From Caprimulgus europaeus (taxonomy: Eukaryota; Chordata; Aves; Caprimulgiformes; Caprimulgidae), in the NCBI GenBank assembly GCA_907165065.1, contig OU015551.1:1178001-1242000 (forward strand): 64,000 nucleotides of DNA, read 5' to 3'. Under the pieces are notes generated by a model that was not told where the DNA came from, ran no database searches, and saw nothing but the letters and a program-made list of their open reading frames with translations. Of the stretch, positions 22,429-33,040 are shown piece after piece. Position 1 is the stretch's first letter. Every line of letters starts with the position of its first letter. A program made the translations under genes and the position numbers.

Positions 22429-22974
22429 TGTTCACAATGGGAGGGGAAGCCCTCAAACACCTCACTCAAGCTGTAAAATAAAAAAAATAATTAAAAACCC
22501 CACCAAAAACCCAAACAAAAAACCAACAAGAAGCCACCCCTCTTCTGCAGAGCATTTTGCTCAGATTTGGAGCAAAACTAGGCAAAAAATGGCTTGGAAG
22601 TCCCTGGCACTGCCACCAGCTCTGCTTGGTGCTGTGGGAAACGGAGCCTTTTTATCAAACCAGGCAGGAGAGTTGGCTGGGAAGGACACAAATCTGCCTG
22701 CAATGAAAATACACATCTGGATCTGTGTGTGTGTGTGTAACCTGGGGCTGCGGGGACACGTCCCCCGCCCGGGTGTGCAGTGACCTCAGTCTCACTTGGC
22801 AGCCAGCAGCTGCTTTATCTTATCTCTGCATCGAGCTGTGCTCACAGCTCAACAAGTGCCGAGCGCCTCGGCTTCCCCCGCTCCCGCCTGCCGGGGCACC
22901 CGCACCCTGCAGGCACAGCACCCGCTGCTCAGCGTCACGGGGGACAGGGTGCTGGGTGCTCAGAGCTGGCACTG

Positions 22975-23172
22975 CCTGTAAAGCACTGGAATGGGGTGTC
23001 CTGAGAGGTGGTGGATGCTCCCTCCCTGGAAACATTCACTGTCAAGCTGGACGGGGCTCTGAGGAAGATGATCTGGTTGAAGATGTCCCTGCTCACTGCA
23101 GGGGGTTGGACCAGGTGGCTTTGAAAGGTCCCTTCAGCCCAAACCAATCTGTGATTCTGTGATTCTATGACT
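22975..23172 (+). mobile_element. CR1 LINE 3' fragment
   Basis: It reads through the CR1 C-terminus (ALEWGVL-type, 'GTGGTGGATGCTCC'), then 'GGGGGTTGGACCAGGTGGCT' and 'TGTGATTCTGTGATTCTATG', which is two and a half copies of the terminal CR1 octamer ATTCTRTG. Confidence 0.95.
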
Positions 23173-23214
23173 ACAGCTTTCCCTTGGGTTAATTCAGGGG
23201 AACAGGGGGTGCTC

Positions 23215-23420
23215 CCGTCCCTACATCCCTCCTCCATCCCTGCATCCCTCCATCCCTGCATCCCTCCTCCATCCCCACATCTCTCCTTCATCCCCACATC
23301 TCTCCTTCATCCCCATGTCCCTCCTCTATCCCCACATCCCTTCTCCATCCCCACATCCCTCCATCCCTGCATCCCTCCTCCATCCCCACATCCCCACATC
23401 CCTCCTCCACCCCCCAGCAT
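23215..23420. repeat. (CATCCCTCCTC)-type pyrimidine-rich low-complexity repeat
   Basis: Degenerate copies of 'CATCCCTCCTCCATCCCCA' run for about 200 bp, with pyrimidines on the plus strand. Confidence 0.85.
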
Positions 23421-25807
23421 CCCAGGAAGGGGAGGTCGAGGTGACAGGTACCATCCTTGTCTCTGTTTTCATGAGTGAGGAAGCTAAAGCCGGGCTGTGC
23501 TCATGGTCTGCAGGTGCCCAGGGCATGTGGGTGCCATGGCACGGGCAGCCAGGAGGCTCAGGGCTGGGTGATGGGCTGCAGGGCAGAGCCTGGGGTTTAT
23601 CTCTGATCCTGCCTCCACACATTCACTCCCAAAATAAAGCACTGGTGCAAAGGGCTTCACCTGCTCCAGCCTGCTGCTGGGCAGGGAGGATGGCCCTCAG
23701 GTTTATACATCGCTGTTTCCCTTTCCCGGTAGCTGATAAACCCAAATATTGGCAGTTTTTTCCCCAGAATAGAGGAAGGAGACAGAGATGGGAGCTCAGG
23801 AGAGGAACCTGCTCGCTCCTTGCCCCACGATGTGACCCCACAAGCCATGCAAGGAGGACTTGGCGGGGGGATCATTGGACTTGACTCCTCTCTGGTGGAG
23901 CTCGCTGCCATTTTTCGGGTGCAGCTGGAGCTGGACAGAGAGCTGTGCCCCCCCTGCCCCCCACCCCCCCCTCCTCTGCCTCTGTGGTTTCCCTACCTGC
24001 TCTGAGGGCCCCCCGGGCCAGCGTGATGGTGAGACGCAGGAGGCAGGATGTCACCTCAAACCTCAAGAGGAGCTGCCACCGAGGGGGAGGGTGGCTGGGA
24101 TGCCGGGGTGGGGGGCATGTGCAAGTCACCCCATGTAAACACGGGTGCTCCTCTCCCAACCATCCCCTTCCACAGCCACTGGGGACCCCTGGGGACCGTG
24201 CAGCTCCCATGTCCCCCCAGGGACAGGAAATGGCCCCAGTGCTCCATGAGCCCCCAAGGCAGTGGGGACACAACCCTCTGCCAGGGCTGTATTGGGACCC
24301 TGCCATGAAGAAAATGTCCTGATGCCCTCAGGGGTCCTTCTCAGGGTGGTGGCACGAGGATGTCCCCTTCTCTTGGGGTCACCTCACCCCCCCACACCCT
24401 GCCATGCTCTGTGAGATGGATTTGGGGCTGGGGACCCTGTGAGCCTGTTACCTCTTGGGGGTCTGTCCTTAGGGCTGGGGGGTACATTTGGGATTCTGCC
24501 CTCACCCCGCTCTGTTTCTGGGCTCCTCAAGAGCCGGTTTGATTTCAATCTGTTGGCCATTGCCACCACAAACCCTCTTGCTCATCCGTCCTCCACGTAA
24601 CACTCTGACCCCCCTGCACCCACCTTGGGCATAAGCCCCCTGAAAATGGGGGGACCCGAGACCCCCAACAGCATCAGGCTATGTGACCCTGGACATGGGG
24701 CTGGGACACAGCAAGGAGGGGGCTCCGTGTCCTCCCTAAAACACCCAGCACTGCCCAGAGCCCCACAGGCACCCGCTGGCCCCAACGAGGCTCAGGAGGG
24801 GGGTCAGGGACACCCGGGTGTGACAGCACCCACCACGGCTCCACAACGCTGGTGCTGCTCGGTGGAGGTGCCACACAGGGAGAGCACCCACCTGTGCAGG
24901 CACCCACAGAGCACCCATGTGTGCCTGCACCCACAGAGCACCCACAGCACCCATGTGTGCAGGCACCCATGGAGCACCCATTGCACCCACAGAGCACCCA
25001 CAGCACCCGTGTGTGCAGGCACCCATGGAGCACCCATTGCACCCACAGAGCACCCACAGCACCCGTGTGTGCAGGCACCCATGGAGCACCCATTGCACCC
25101 ACAGAGCACCCACGAGTGCAGGCACCCATGGGTGCCTCACCTCCCCAGGGATGGGGCACGGGGCTCTGAGCCTCCCCCAGTGATTTCCCTGCTGCCCGAA
25201 GGGGTGAGGGCGAGCACAGGGAGGGGGACATGGGGACACCCCTCTGCCTGTGCCCCCTCCCTGCCCCCTGTGCCCCAGCTCGGGGCTCCAGCGGGGAGAT
25301 GAAGGTTTCCGGCTTCGCAGGTGTGTGGGGGGCTCAGCGCGGAGGTGGGGGGACGTGGGGGATGGGGGACATGGTGGGTGGGGGGACGCATCTGCTGGCT
25401 CAGCCTGGCTGTGAGGCACCCACTTGCCACCCTGGGCACTGGCAGGGCCACCCAGCCCTCGGCCATGCTGAGGATGAGGATGGTCCTGCTGGGGATGGCG
25501 GCTCCCTGGCCACACACCCCGTGTCCCCCACCAGCCCTGAACCCCACGGTCCCCTGGGCAGGACCCTGCCCTCTGAGCGAGCCAAGGGGTTGCCCTGGGC
25601 TGGGGACAGCTCAGCTCTGGCTCCCCAGACCCTTGAGGGGCAACTGTGGTTTCAACCTCTGGCCACCAGCCACCCAGCCACCCTCACCACGGGCAAGCAG
25701 GGCTGCGGGAGGGGGCTCCCAAGCCTTCGAGCAAGAACTTTTGTGGCTTTGAAAGAAAGAAAAAAGCCCCGTGTCTCCGGGGAGCAGCTGCTCCTGCTTG
25801 CCCGGCT
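23421..25807. other. Intergenic stretch with a 56-bp minisatellite, no gene seen
   Basis: GC-rich sequence with no recognised exon or interspersed repeat. The notable element is the minisatellite at 24895-25125. Frames across it encode simple Cys/Gly/Ala or His/Pro/Thr repeats and are by-products of the array. Confidence 0.4.
24895..25125. repeat. 56-bp minisatellite built from GCACCCA sub-repeats
   Basis: The unit beginning CACCCATGGAGCACCCATTG starts at 24964, 25020 and 25076, exactly 56 bp apart. Shorter, more diverged copies lie to the left from about 24895. Each unit is itself made of GCACCCA-like sub-repeats, so the array grew in two steps. Confidence 0.92.
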
Positions 25808-25814
25808 CCTTTTT

Positions 25815-26040
25815 GCTTTTCTTTTTCTTTTTCTTTTTCTTTTTCTTTTTCTTTTTCTTTTTCTTTTTCTTTTTCTTTTTCTTTTTCTTTTTCTTTTTCT
25901 TTTTCTTTTTCTTTTTCTTTTTCTTTTTCTTTTTCTTTTTCTTTTTCTTTTTCTTTTTCTTTTTCTTTTTCTTTTTCTTTTTCTTTTTCTTTTTCTTTTT
26001 CTTTTTCTTTTTCTTTTTCTTTTTCTTTTTCTTTTTCTTC
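25815..26040. repeat. (CTTTTT)n hexanucleotide microsatellite, about 36 units
   Basis: An almost perfect run of CTTTTT spans more than 220 bp, followed by a degenerate TTTTC/TTTTTT tail to about 26090. It is a pure polypyrimidine/polypurine tract, so it remains open in several frames (LF, SF or FF dipeptides on plus, KR on minus). These frames are artefacts, not genes. Confidence 0.98.
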
Positions 26041-26090
26041 TTTTTCTTTTTTCTCTTTTTTTCTTTTTTCTCTCTTTTTTTTTTAAATCT

Positions 26091-28216
26091 TCTTCTTCCC
26101 TCCCCTCGCCCACAGCGCCGCTAAGATGGAGCCTGTTCCCTCCCATCCAACCCCTCTCTGGTTCCCTCCGCCTCCCCCAACCTCCCACCTCCACGGCGGG
26201 GGATGACAATGACAGCTGCAGGCCTTGCGGGTGTCCCTTCCCCCTCTCCTGCACCCCTTCCCGTCCCCATCCCCGTCCCCCTCCTCGTCCCCAGCCCCCT
26301 CACCCCACTGCCGAGCCCCCCGAGCCGGGCGGCCCCGCAGCCTTTCGCCTTGACATTTGAAAAATGCCAGGCTGAGCCGGGGGGCGGCAGCTGTGGGGTG
26401 GCACCGGGCCAACTGCCTCGGTTTTGGGTGGGTTTCGGTTTGTTTTCCGCAGCGGACGCCGCTGGCGGGAGTAAAAGGGGAAAGCTGCACCCCAGCTCTC
26501 ACCCTCTGGGTCTGGGGGCTGCGGTGGGGGGTGCTGGGGGGACCTGGCACCCATGGGCAGGTCAGTGGTGGGGTTTGATCCAGCAGATGGGGCTGACCAA
26601 GGGCTGGTGGCCCTTTGGCTGGTGCAGCCCTCACACGGCTCAGTGATCCGGCTGCCCCAGATCCTGGGGGTCATCTCCCCGGTTTGGGGTCCCTGCTGTC
26701 CTTGTGTCTGAGGGCCCCTGCATGTCCCCAGTGCCCACCTGGGCTGGGTGCTGGCCCCGGGGCACTCACAGGGTGGGCAGATAGGGACATAGGGACGGGC
26801 AAAGCGTTGTCCAGCACCCAGCTCCCGGGAGCGTGGCCGGGAGTGGGACGGGGGACCCTGGTGGGTTCAGACACTGGGTCCTCGCAGAGCCCAACCACAC
26901 AGGACCACGTGGAGACGAGTCACCTCCTCACCTCAGTGTCCTCAGTCCCTCTTTGGCCCCTGGGGAGATGGAGAGCCAGCACAGCCCCGGCACAAGGCTC
27001 AGTGCTGGTGGGCACCGCAGGGGATGGCATCGGTGCCATGCCGGGTGGCTGGGGGTTTGCCAGGGACGTGGCAGAGCAGGAGGGGGAAGGAGAGGCCACG
27101 TGGCTGTTTTTTTCCCCCTCATTGCAGGTACCCAAGTCCCCTGGCTGCTGCCCTGCCTTGGCTATGGGCAGTGCCAGCCACGGGGACGTTGTGCCCTCTG
27201 CCCTCCCGTCTGGGGCAGGGGACTGCAGCGGGCAGCAAGGACAACGCTTTGATACTCATATTTTATATTCATGTAAGCAACATAAATCCGCCTGGCTGCT
27301 CTTTCCCTGACAATAGAATTCATTATGATGGAAATATCCTCCGGAGGACTGCAGCTTAATTACCTCCTCATTTGCATTTTTGCATATTAATGACTGCAGA
27401 GCTGCTAATTTTGCTGCATTATTTTAAAGGCGAAGCAGCCCCGCTCCCCGTGGCTCGCCTGCCATTTTCTTTTCCCTTCACTTTCTCCCCGTTAGGGCTG
27501 GAGCTCATCAGGTGGCTCTTTGGTGGTGACCCCAGTGTGACAGCCCTGTCCCAGTGCCACCCTCGAGCCTTCCTCATTAGCACAGTGCCCTCGTCACCTG
27601 CTCGGGCCACCCAGCGCCGTGCGATGCCCCAGGCTGGGTGCCCTCACGGGGTGTCCTGGGGATGTGCCCAGCTCCTCGGCGGGCGTTGGGGACAGCGTGG
27701 CCGCCTGCGTCCTCCGCGCTCCCGACTATTGTTCTGGTGGCGGCTCTCGGGGCAGTTGGTGTCACCGCCTGTTACTTCCACTCCACAGCTCCAACTGCAA
27801 CGGGGTGGGGAGGAGTAGGGGGGCTCAGGGTAGGGGGGCTTGGTGTCCCCTCCAGCCTCGGCCACTCGCCAGCCCTGTGCACCCCTCCTCCTGCTGGCAC
27901 CCCAGGACAGGGCTGGGCACAGCTGGGGATGGAGATGTCACCCCCAGAAATAACTGAGGGGAAAAAGGGGAATGCAGGGGATGGGGGGGGGGGATGGCTG
28001 AGCCCCCCTCATGCCACCCTCCTGCCCCACGGGCAGAGGGGCACAGGGCAGCCCTGGGGCCATGGGTAGGGCTGCTTGGGGTGCTTTGCCCCTGGTCCAG
28101 CTTCCCTGGTGGCAGTGAGCCCCCACCCCGTGTGTCACTGTCCCAGGGTGTTGTTTAGGGCTTCCCATGCTACCAGGACCCCTGGCTAGTTCCCAGACAT
28201 GCCCTGACCCTTGTCC
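26091..28216. other. Intergenic stretch with one AT-rich island, no gene seen
   Basis: GC-rich unique sequence with no recognised exon. The exception is the AT-rich island at 27240-27430, described separately. A short A/G-rich stretch at 27955-27995 and homopolymer G runs are also present. Confidence 0.4.
27240..27430. promoter_or_regulatory. Candidate enhancer: AT-rich island with POU/homeodomain motifs
   Basis: About 190 bp of AT-rich DNA lies between GC-rich flanks. It contains the octamer ATTTGCAT at 27370-27377 and a Brn-2-type POU site GCATATTAAT at 27382-27391. It also has several TAAT-type homeodomain cores (CTTAATTACC at the 27360 boundary, GCTAATTTT, TTCATTATGA). High motif density in an otherwise CpG/GC-rich desert is the usual look of a deeply conserved developmental enhancer. 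Conservation itself cannot be seen from one sequence. Confidence 0.45.
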
Positions 28217-28895
28217 TTTGAATCATAGAATCATAGAAAACTTTGGTTGGAAAAGACCATTATGATCATCTAGTCCAACTGTAAACCCAGCATTGCCAAG
28301 TTCACCACTAAGCCATGTCCCCAAGTACCACATCTACACGTCCTTTAGATCCTTCCAGGGATGGGGACTCCACCACTGCCCTGGGCAACCCCTTCCAATG
28401 CCTCAGAACCCTTTCAGCAAAGAAATTCTTCCTCACATCCCATCTCAACTGCCCTGGCCACAACTGGAGCCCATTTCCTCTTGTCCTGTCCCTTGCTCCT
28501 TGGTTGAACAGACCCACCCCCACCTCTCTCCACCCTCCTGTCAGGGACTTGGACAGGGCTAGAAGGTCTCCCCTCAGCCTCCTTTTCTCCAGGCTCAGCA
28601 CCCCCAGTTCCCTCAGCCGGGAACTCAGCACACTTGTGCTCCAGACCCTTCCCCAGCTCCGGTCCCTTCTCTGGACATGCTCCAGCACCTCCAGGTCCTT
28701 CTTGGAGTCAGGGGCCCAACACTGAACCCAGCACTCGAGCTGTGGCCTCACCAGTGCCCAGTGCAGGGGGACGATCACTGCCCTGGTGCTGCTGGCCACA
28801 CTGGTGCTGATCCAGGCCAGGATGCCCTTGGCCTTCTTGGCCACCTGGGCTCACTGCTGGCTCATGTTCAGCTGCTGTCACCCAACACCCACATT
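28217..28895 (-). mobile_element. CR1 LINE with a mosaic 3' end
   Basis: The body (about 28340-28860) is nearly identical to the 15950 and 60182 copies and keeps an open reverse-transcriptase frame ([35 protein letters not shown]). The last 120 bp (28217-28340: AATCATAGAATCATAG, 'GACCATTATGATCATCTAGT') belong to a different CR1 subfamily tail. The junction is near 'CACATCTACACGTCC'. The 5' end extends slightly further than the other copies into 'CAGCTGCTGTCACCC'. Confidence 0.93.
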
Positions 28896-29283
28896 GGGTT
28901 GGTCCCTTTCCACCCCCACCCCAGGTCAGAGGGGCAGAAGCAGAACCGAGAGCTTCCGGTCCCGGCCGAAGCCCGTGCGGTGGGCACACACCCCTGAGGG
29001 CAGCCTGGCCCCGGGGCCACCAGCCCGGGGCTGCCCAGGGTGACTCAGCCCGGCCCCGGGGCCACCAAGTGCCGATGCAGGGACAACCGGGGCAGTGGGG
29101 GCTGTGGGGGGTCACACACCCGCGGGACGCTGCACTGGGCAGGGTGGCGGGCAGGGGGGCAGGGCGAGGACAGGGATGGGGACGAGGATGTGGACAGGGA
29201 CAGGGACAAGGGACGGGACAGGCCGGAGGGGTGGGGGGGGTGGGTCAGCGCCGGTTGGAGCTGCGGCCCGGGGGGGCTCATGG

Positions 29284-29297
29284 CGCCACCTGGCGGC
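29284..29297 (-). promoter_or_regulatory. CTCF-type motif, minus orientation
   Basis: The minus strand reads CCGCCAGGTGGCGC. It fits the CTCF core CCASYAGRKGGCRS at 13 of 14 positions, the only change being A to G at position 3. It lies in the orphan CpG island. Confidence 0.6.
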
Positions 29298-29369
29298 CGA
29301 CAGAGGCGCTGCGGGGGGGCGCGGGGCCGGGGGAGGGGAACGGGAGCCCCGGGGTGCTGGGAGAGGAAT

Positions 29370-29390
29370 GGGGGGGGGGGGGGGGGGGGG
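29370..29390 (+). repeat. Poly-G run of 21 bases
   Basis: There are 21 consecutive G residues on the plus strand between the two CTCF-type motifs. The run is G-quadruplex-prone, and its true length may be uncertain because such runs are hard to sequence. Confidence 0.8.
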
Positions 29391-29816
29391 CGGTGGGACA
29401 CGCTGGGTGCTGGGGAGGGGACCCCGTGGAGGGGGAATACGGGACAGTGGGACGCCCAGCAGCAGCCCGTGGGTGCGTGGGGCAGGACCCCGGTGGGTCG
29501 ATTTAACCCCGACCCCCTCTCGCAGCTCCCATCCCCCCCCCACCCACCCCTTCCCCTTCACCCCGGGGACATGTCCCCGACGTGTCCCCCCGGGGGGTGG
29601 TAATGGCCCCACGCAGGACCCAGCCCTCCGCCCCACTCGTCCCCTCGGGCGGCTGCGCCACGACACGCGGGACGCCGAGCCCCGCCACCAGCCCACGCGT
29701 CTCCCAGGGTGGGGGTGGCGGCCGGGACACCCCCGGCGGCGGCGGCGGTAGCGGGACGGGGCGCGGGGACAGCGCGGTGGCCTCGGGGGAAGCGGGGAGG
29801 GGCCGGGCGGGGCCGC

Positions 29817-29830
29817 CCGCTAGAGGGCAG
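29817..29830 (+). promoter_or_regulatory. CTCF-type motif, plus orientation
   Basis: CCGCTAGAGGGCAG fits the core CCASYAGRKGGCRS at 13 of 14 positions, again differing only at position 3. It faces away from the 29284 motif, a divergent pair about 530 bp apart. Confidence 0.6.
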
Positions 29831-29861
29831 CGGGGACCCAGGAATGGGGACCCGAGAGGGA

Positions 29862-30235
29862 CCCGCGTCCTGCACCCCCATCCCGCACCCTCAACCCCTC
29901 TATCCTGCACCCCCACCCTGCACCTCCCACATCCTGCACCCTCTATCTTGCATCCCCCAATCCTGCACCCACATCCGGCACCCCCCCACCCTGCACCCCC
30001 ATCCTCCATCCCGCACCCCCCACCCCTCCACCCTGCCCTGCACCCAACTCTGCACCCCCACCTCCATCCTGCACTCTGCATCCTTCCATCCTGCACCCCC
30101 ATCCTGCGCCCCCACCCCCTCATCCTGCACCCCTCACCCTCCATCCTGTACCCTTCACCCCTCCATCCCTGCCCCCCGACTTCCACCCCTCTCCACCCTC
30201 CCTACCCCCTCACCCTCACCCCCCCCCCCCCAGCC
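29862..30235. repeat. C-rich degenerate minisatellite (CCTGCACCCCCAT-type)
   Basis: Imperfect copies of 'ATCCTGCACCCCCACC' run for about 370 bp immediately right of the CpG island. The C-rich strand is plus. Open frames in it are simple His/Pro or Cys/Arg/Gly repeats. Confidence 0.88.
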
Positions 30236-30920
30236 TATCCTCCCACTCCCACCCAGGGCCACCACTCCTGGGTTCCTGCTGTGCCTCAGTTTCCCCAGGG
30301 AACACACCACACCAACCCTCACTGGTGACTTCTGGCAGCCCCTGGTACCCCCTGTCCTGCTCCCCTTGGAGGTGACCTGTCCCTTGGGGTGCCACCCGGG
30401 CTGGGAATTTAACCCTTGCCCTCCCTAAGCCAGTAGCATCCCACTAACACACCAGCCTTGACATGCTGACCTGCCCTGGCACCCCCCAGCATCCCGCAGC
30501 CCCCCATCCATCCCTGGGGACCACTGGTGTCACCGTGGCAACCAGTGATGGTCAGCAGCCGGTGACCTGGGTGCCCTGGAGGGAGCCCTGGCCCTGGCCG
30601 GGGTCAGCGGGGTCAATCAATCTCATTGCTATGCACAGAGCCCTTCGTTACCCCAGCGCGGGTAACGAGTGCCAGGGCTGGCAGAGCACGGGAACAGGAG
30701 AAAATGGGATAAACTGGGGGGGAATTCTATAAAAGCAACTCAGAAATATTTGTTTCAAAAGCCTGTCCCAGTCCCCCCAGTTTCCCCCCGTCCCCTCCCA
30801 GCTCCTGCCCCAGTCCCTCTCTGGAGGGACTCCGAGATGGGTCCCTCCAGAGAGCTGGAGGCAGAGGGGCTGTGGGGGTCTTGGGGCCAGGTAGGAACAT
30901 GCCTGGGTGGGTGTCTCTGG

Positions 30921-31080
30921 GCAGGGTGGGGGTCTGAGTGCCCAGGGCTGGGCTGAGGTGGCAGGGTGGGGGTCTGGGTGCCCAGGGTTGGGCTGAGGTG
31001 GCAGGGTGGGGGTCTGAGTGCCCAGGGTTGGGCTGAGGTGGCAGGGTGGGGGTCTGAGTGCCCAGGGTTGGGCTGAGGTG
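30921..31080. repeat. 40-bp minisatellite, exactly four copies
   Basis: Units starting GCAGGGTGGGGGTCTGAGTG begin at 30921, 30961, 31001 and 31041. Copies three and four are identical over all 40 bases and the others differ at one or two positions, so the array is recent. Each unit contains GAGGTGGCAGG, a weak half-match to a CTCF core. Confidence 0.96.
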
Positions 31081-32574
31081 GCAGGGCAGCAATGCTGCTC
31101 AGTACACCAGTGTCTGGGGGCTGCTGGTTCCCGCCCCCCCTGCCCATGGAGGGGAGCCCACTCCACTGGCGTTCCCGCATCCTGCCAGAGAGCATCAGCA
31201 GGCGGCTGCAGGAAGGGGCAGGGGAGGAGGGGGCTTTTCTGCACCCCACCAGCGTCCTGCCCGGGGAGCAGGCAGCCATGTGCCCCCCAGCAATGGAGAA
31301 ACCACCCCAGGGAGGGCTCACGGGTCTCTGCTTGCCAGAAAGGCAAGCTGCTGGCAGCCTTCCTCCACCCCCATGGCTCTGAGTCTTCCTCACCCTCCTC
31401 TACCCACATCCAGCCCAGGGCAGCCGCCGTGGCTGCGGGGCCTCCTGCCCTGGCTGAGACCCAACAGACTCATCTCCCCGGTGGGATCCCTGCCCGCCCT
31501 GCCCGCCCGCTGCCCGGCTTCGATCGGCCGCTGCCGCCGCTCCCGGCCTGGCCTGGGCTGGGCTGGGCTGGGCAGTGAAGTCCTGTCTCAGGCAGGGGGG
31601 GTGGGATGGGGCACTGAGATCTTCCCCAAAGTGGGGTCCCACTCCTCCGGAGCACCCCAGCCTGGCAGGGCGTGGGGGTGACCATGGGGACTGTCTGGGA
31701 GGCCAACAGGGTGGAAACCCCATCTCAGGGTGCTCCACAGTGTGAGGGGTCAAGTACCCCTGGGGTGCAGGTGTCCCTGGAGTGCAGGTGTCCCTGGGGT
31801 GCGGGTGCCCCCAGGATGGGGTCTCAGCTGAAAAAGCCACCAGGTCCCAGCAGAGGCTGCTCAGTGACTGGGCCTTCCATTGCCACCTCCTGCCCCTCAA
31901 AAACTGGACCAGAGCTTTGGTGGGGGGTGGCTTTTGGGGAGGGGGCAGTGACCATCCCCAGAGCTCTGCTGCTGCCCACCGTGCTCCCCCCCCCAACTCC
32001 CCACTGCTCCAGTCTGGGGCTGGAGCCTGCAGAGAACAGACACGACGTCTCCAGTGAAGAACCACAAGATTCCCCTCGGAAAGGAGGGGGCTGCTGGGAA
32101 AAGGCTCCCCCCACCTCTGCCCGGTCACCCGCAGGCAGGGGCATCGCCAGGATTTACCGGTACTGGGCTGACGGCGCCGTCTCTGGGTCTTCCCGCTTCC
32201 TCCAGAGCCTCCCCAGGGAGACAGCAGGTCCAAATCCCTTGGGGATCCCATGTCCTATGTGTGGTGACACCCCACTCACTGGGGATCCCATGTCCTACGT
32301 GTGGTGACACCCCACTCACTGGGGACCCCTCCACCGAGCCATGACGGATTGGCAGGGAGGGAGCTGGGTGCCAGCAGTTGCCTCTGACCCCCTTGACATC
32401 ACCCCAAGTTCCCATTTTGGCTCCAGCCCCAATGGGGACCTTGGGGGATCCCCCCTTGGGGACACTGGTGCCAGGATACTCCTGCTCCTGCTCCCCCCCG
32501 CCCCCCATCCCAGCATCCCGCCCGGAGCCACACGTGAGCGGCACCGACGGCAGATTGCAGCTGACGGCTGGAAG

Positions 32575-32715
32575 ATGGATTTATTGCAATGATGCAAAAA
32601 TTAGTTTATAGAATATATATAAATAAAGATTTCCTTCCTTGATGGGCGAACTCAGCACAGCAGCAGCTCTTCTGGCAGGATTTATTAATCACCCCGATAT
32701 GCTGCTCGTGCAGCG
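32575..32715. promoter_or_regulatory. Candidate enhancer: AT-rich island
   Basis: AT-rich DNA between GC-rich flanks contains TTATTGCAATGATGCAAAAA (C/EBP-like TTGCAAT), a TAAATAAA run that also resembles a polyadenylation signal, and TTTATTAATCACC. No exon leads into it, so I favour a regulatory element over a transcript end. Confidence 0.35.
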
Positions 32716-33040
32716 GCAACTCTTTCCCTGGGCAAACAGATCCGGCAGTGCCCTGAGAGGGGGCAAAAAATCCTCAGTTTTAGCTCTTTTGTCACTCCAG
32801 AATCATTTATTGCTGCTGTGAACAGGCCTGGCCACAAACTAGGGCAGAGCAGGGCCTCTTCTCACCCCAAAACTGGATGGGAGGGAGGCATTGTGGTAGT
32901 TAAACATAGGGAAACTGAGGCACGGATGCAGTGTGAGTTGTCTGAAGCAGAAGAGAACAAAAGTGGGGATCCGGGAGCCTGGGCTGAGTATGGGCAGTGC
33001 AGCCCTGTCCCAGGCAGGGGGGTGGGATGGGCACTGAAGT

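Larger units (their letters stand above)
29040..29850. promoter_or_regulatory. Orphan CpG island with two CTCF-type motifs
   Basis: Roughly 800 bp of CpG-dense, GC-rich sequence lies 20 kb from the TCF3 promoter, with no recognised exon beside it. It carries two near-consensus CTCF motifs in opposite orientations (29284-29297 and 29817-29830) and a run of 21 G at 29370-29390. It could be an insulator, the promoter of an unrecognised non-coding RNA, or both. Confidence 0.6.
30236..33040. other. Intergenic stretch with 40-bp repeat and one AT-rich island, no gene seen
   Basis: No exon or CR1 is recognised. It contains the four-copy 40-bp array at 30921-31080, a duplicated 'GGGGATCCCATGTCCTA' unit at about 32240-32320 (period 43 bp), and the AT-rich island at 32575-32715. 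Confidence 0.4.

Noticed and set aside
25230..26360. 376-codon plus-strand frame with a long Leu-Phe run, and its minus-strand Lys-Arg counterpart
   Set aside because: Both are translations of the (CTTTTT)n tract, which lacks stops in these frames.
32615..32632. AATAAA-type polyadenylation signal
   Set aside because: No exon or transcript leads into it on either strand; treated as part of an AT-rich candidate regulatory element.
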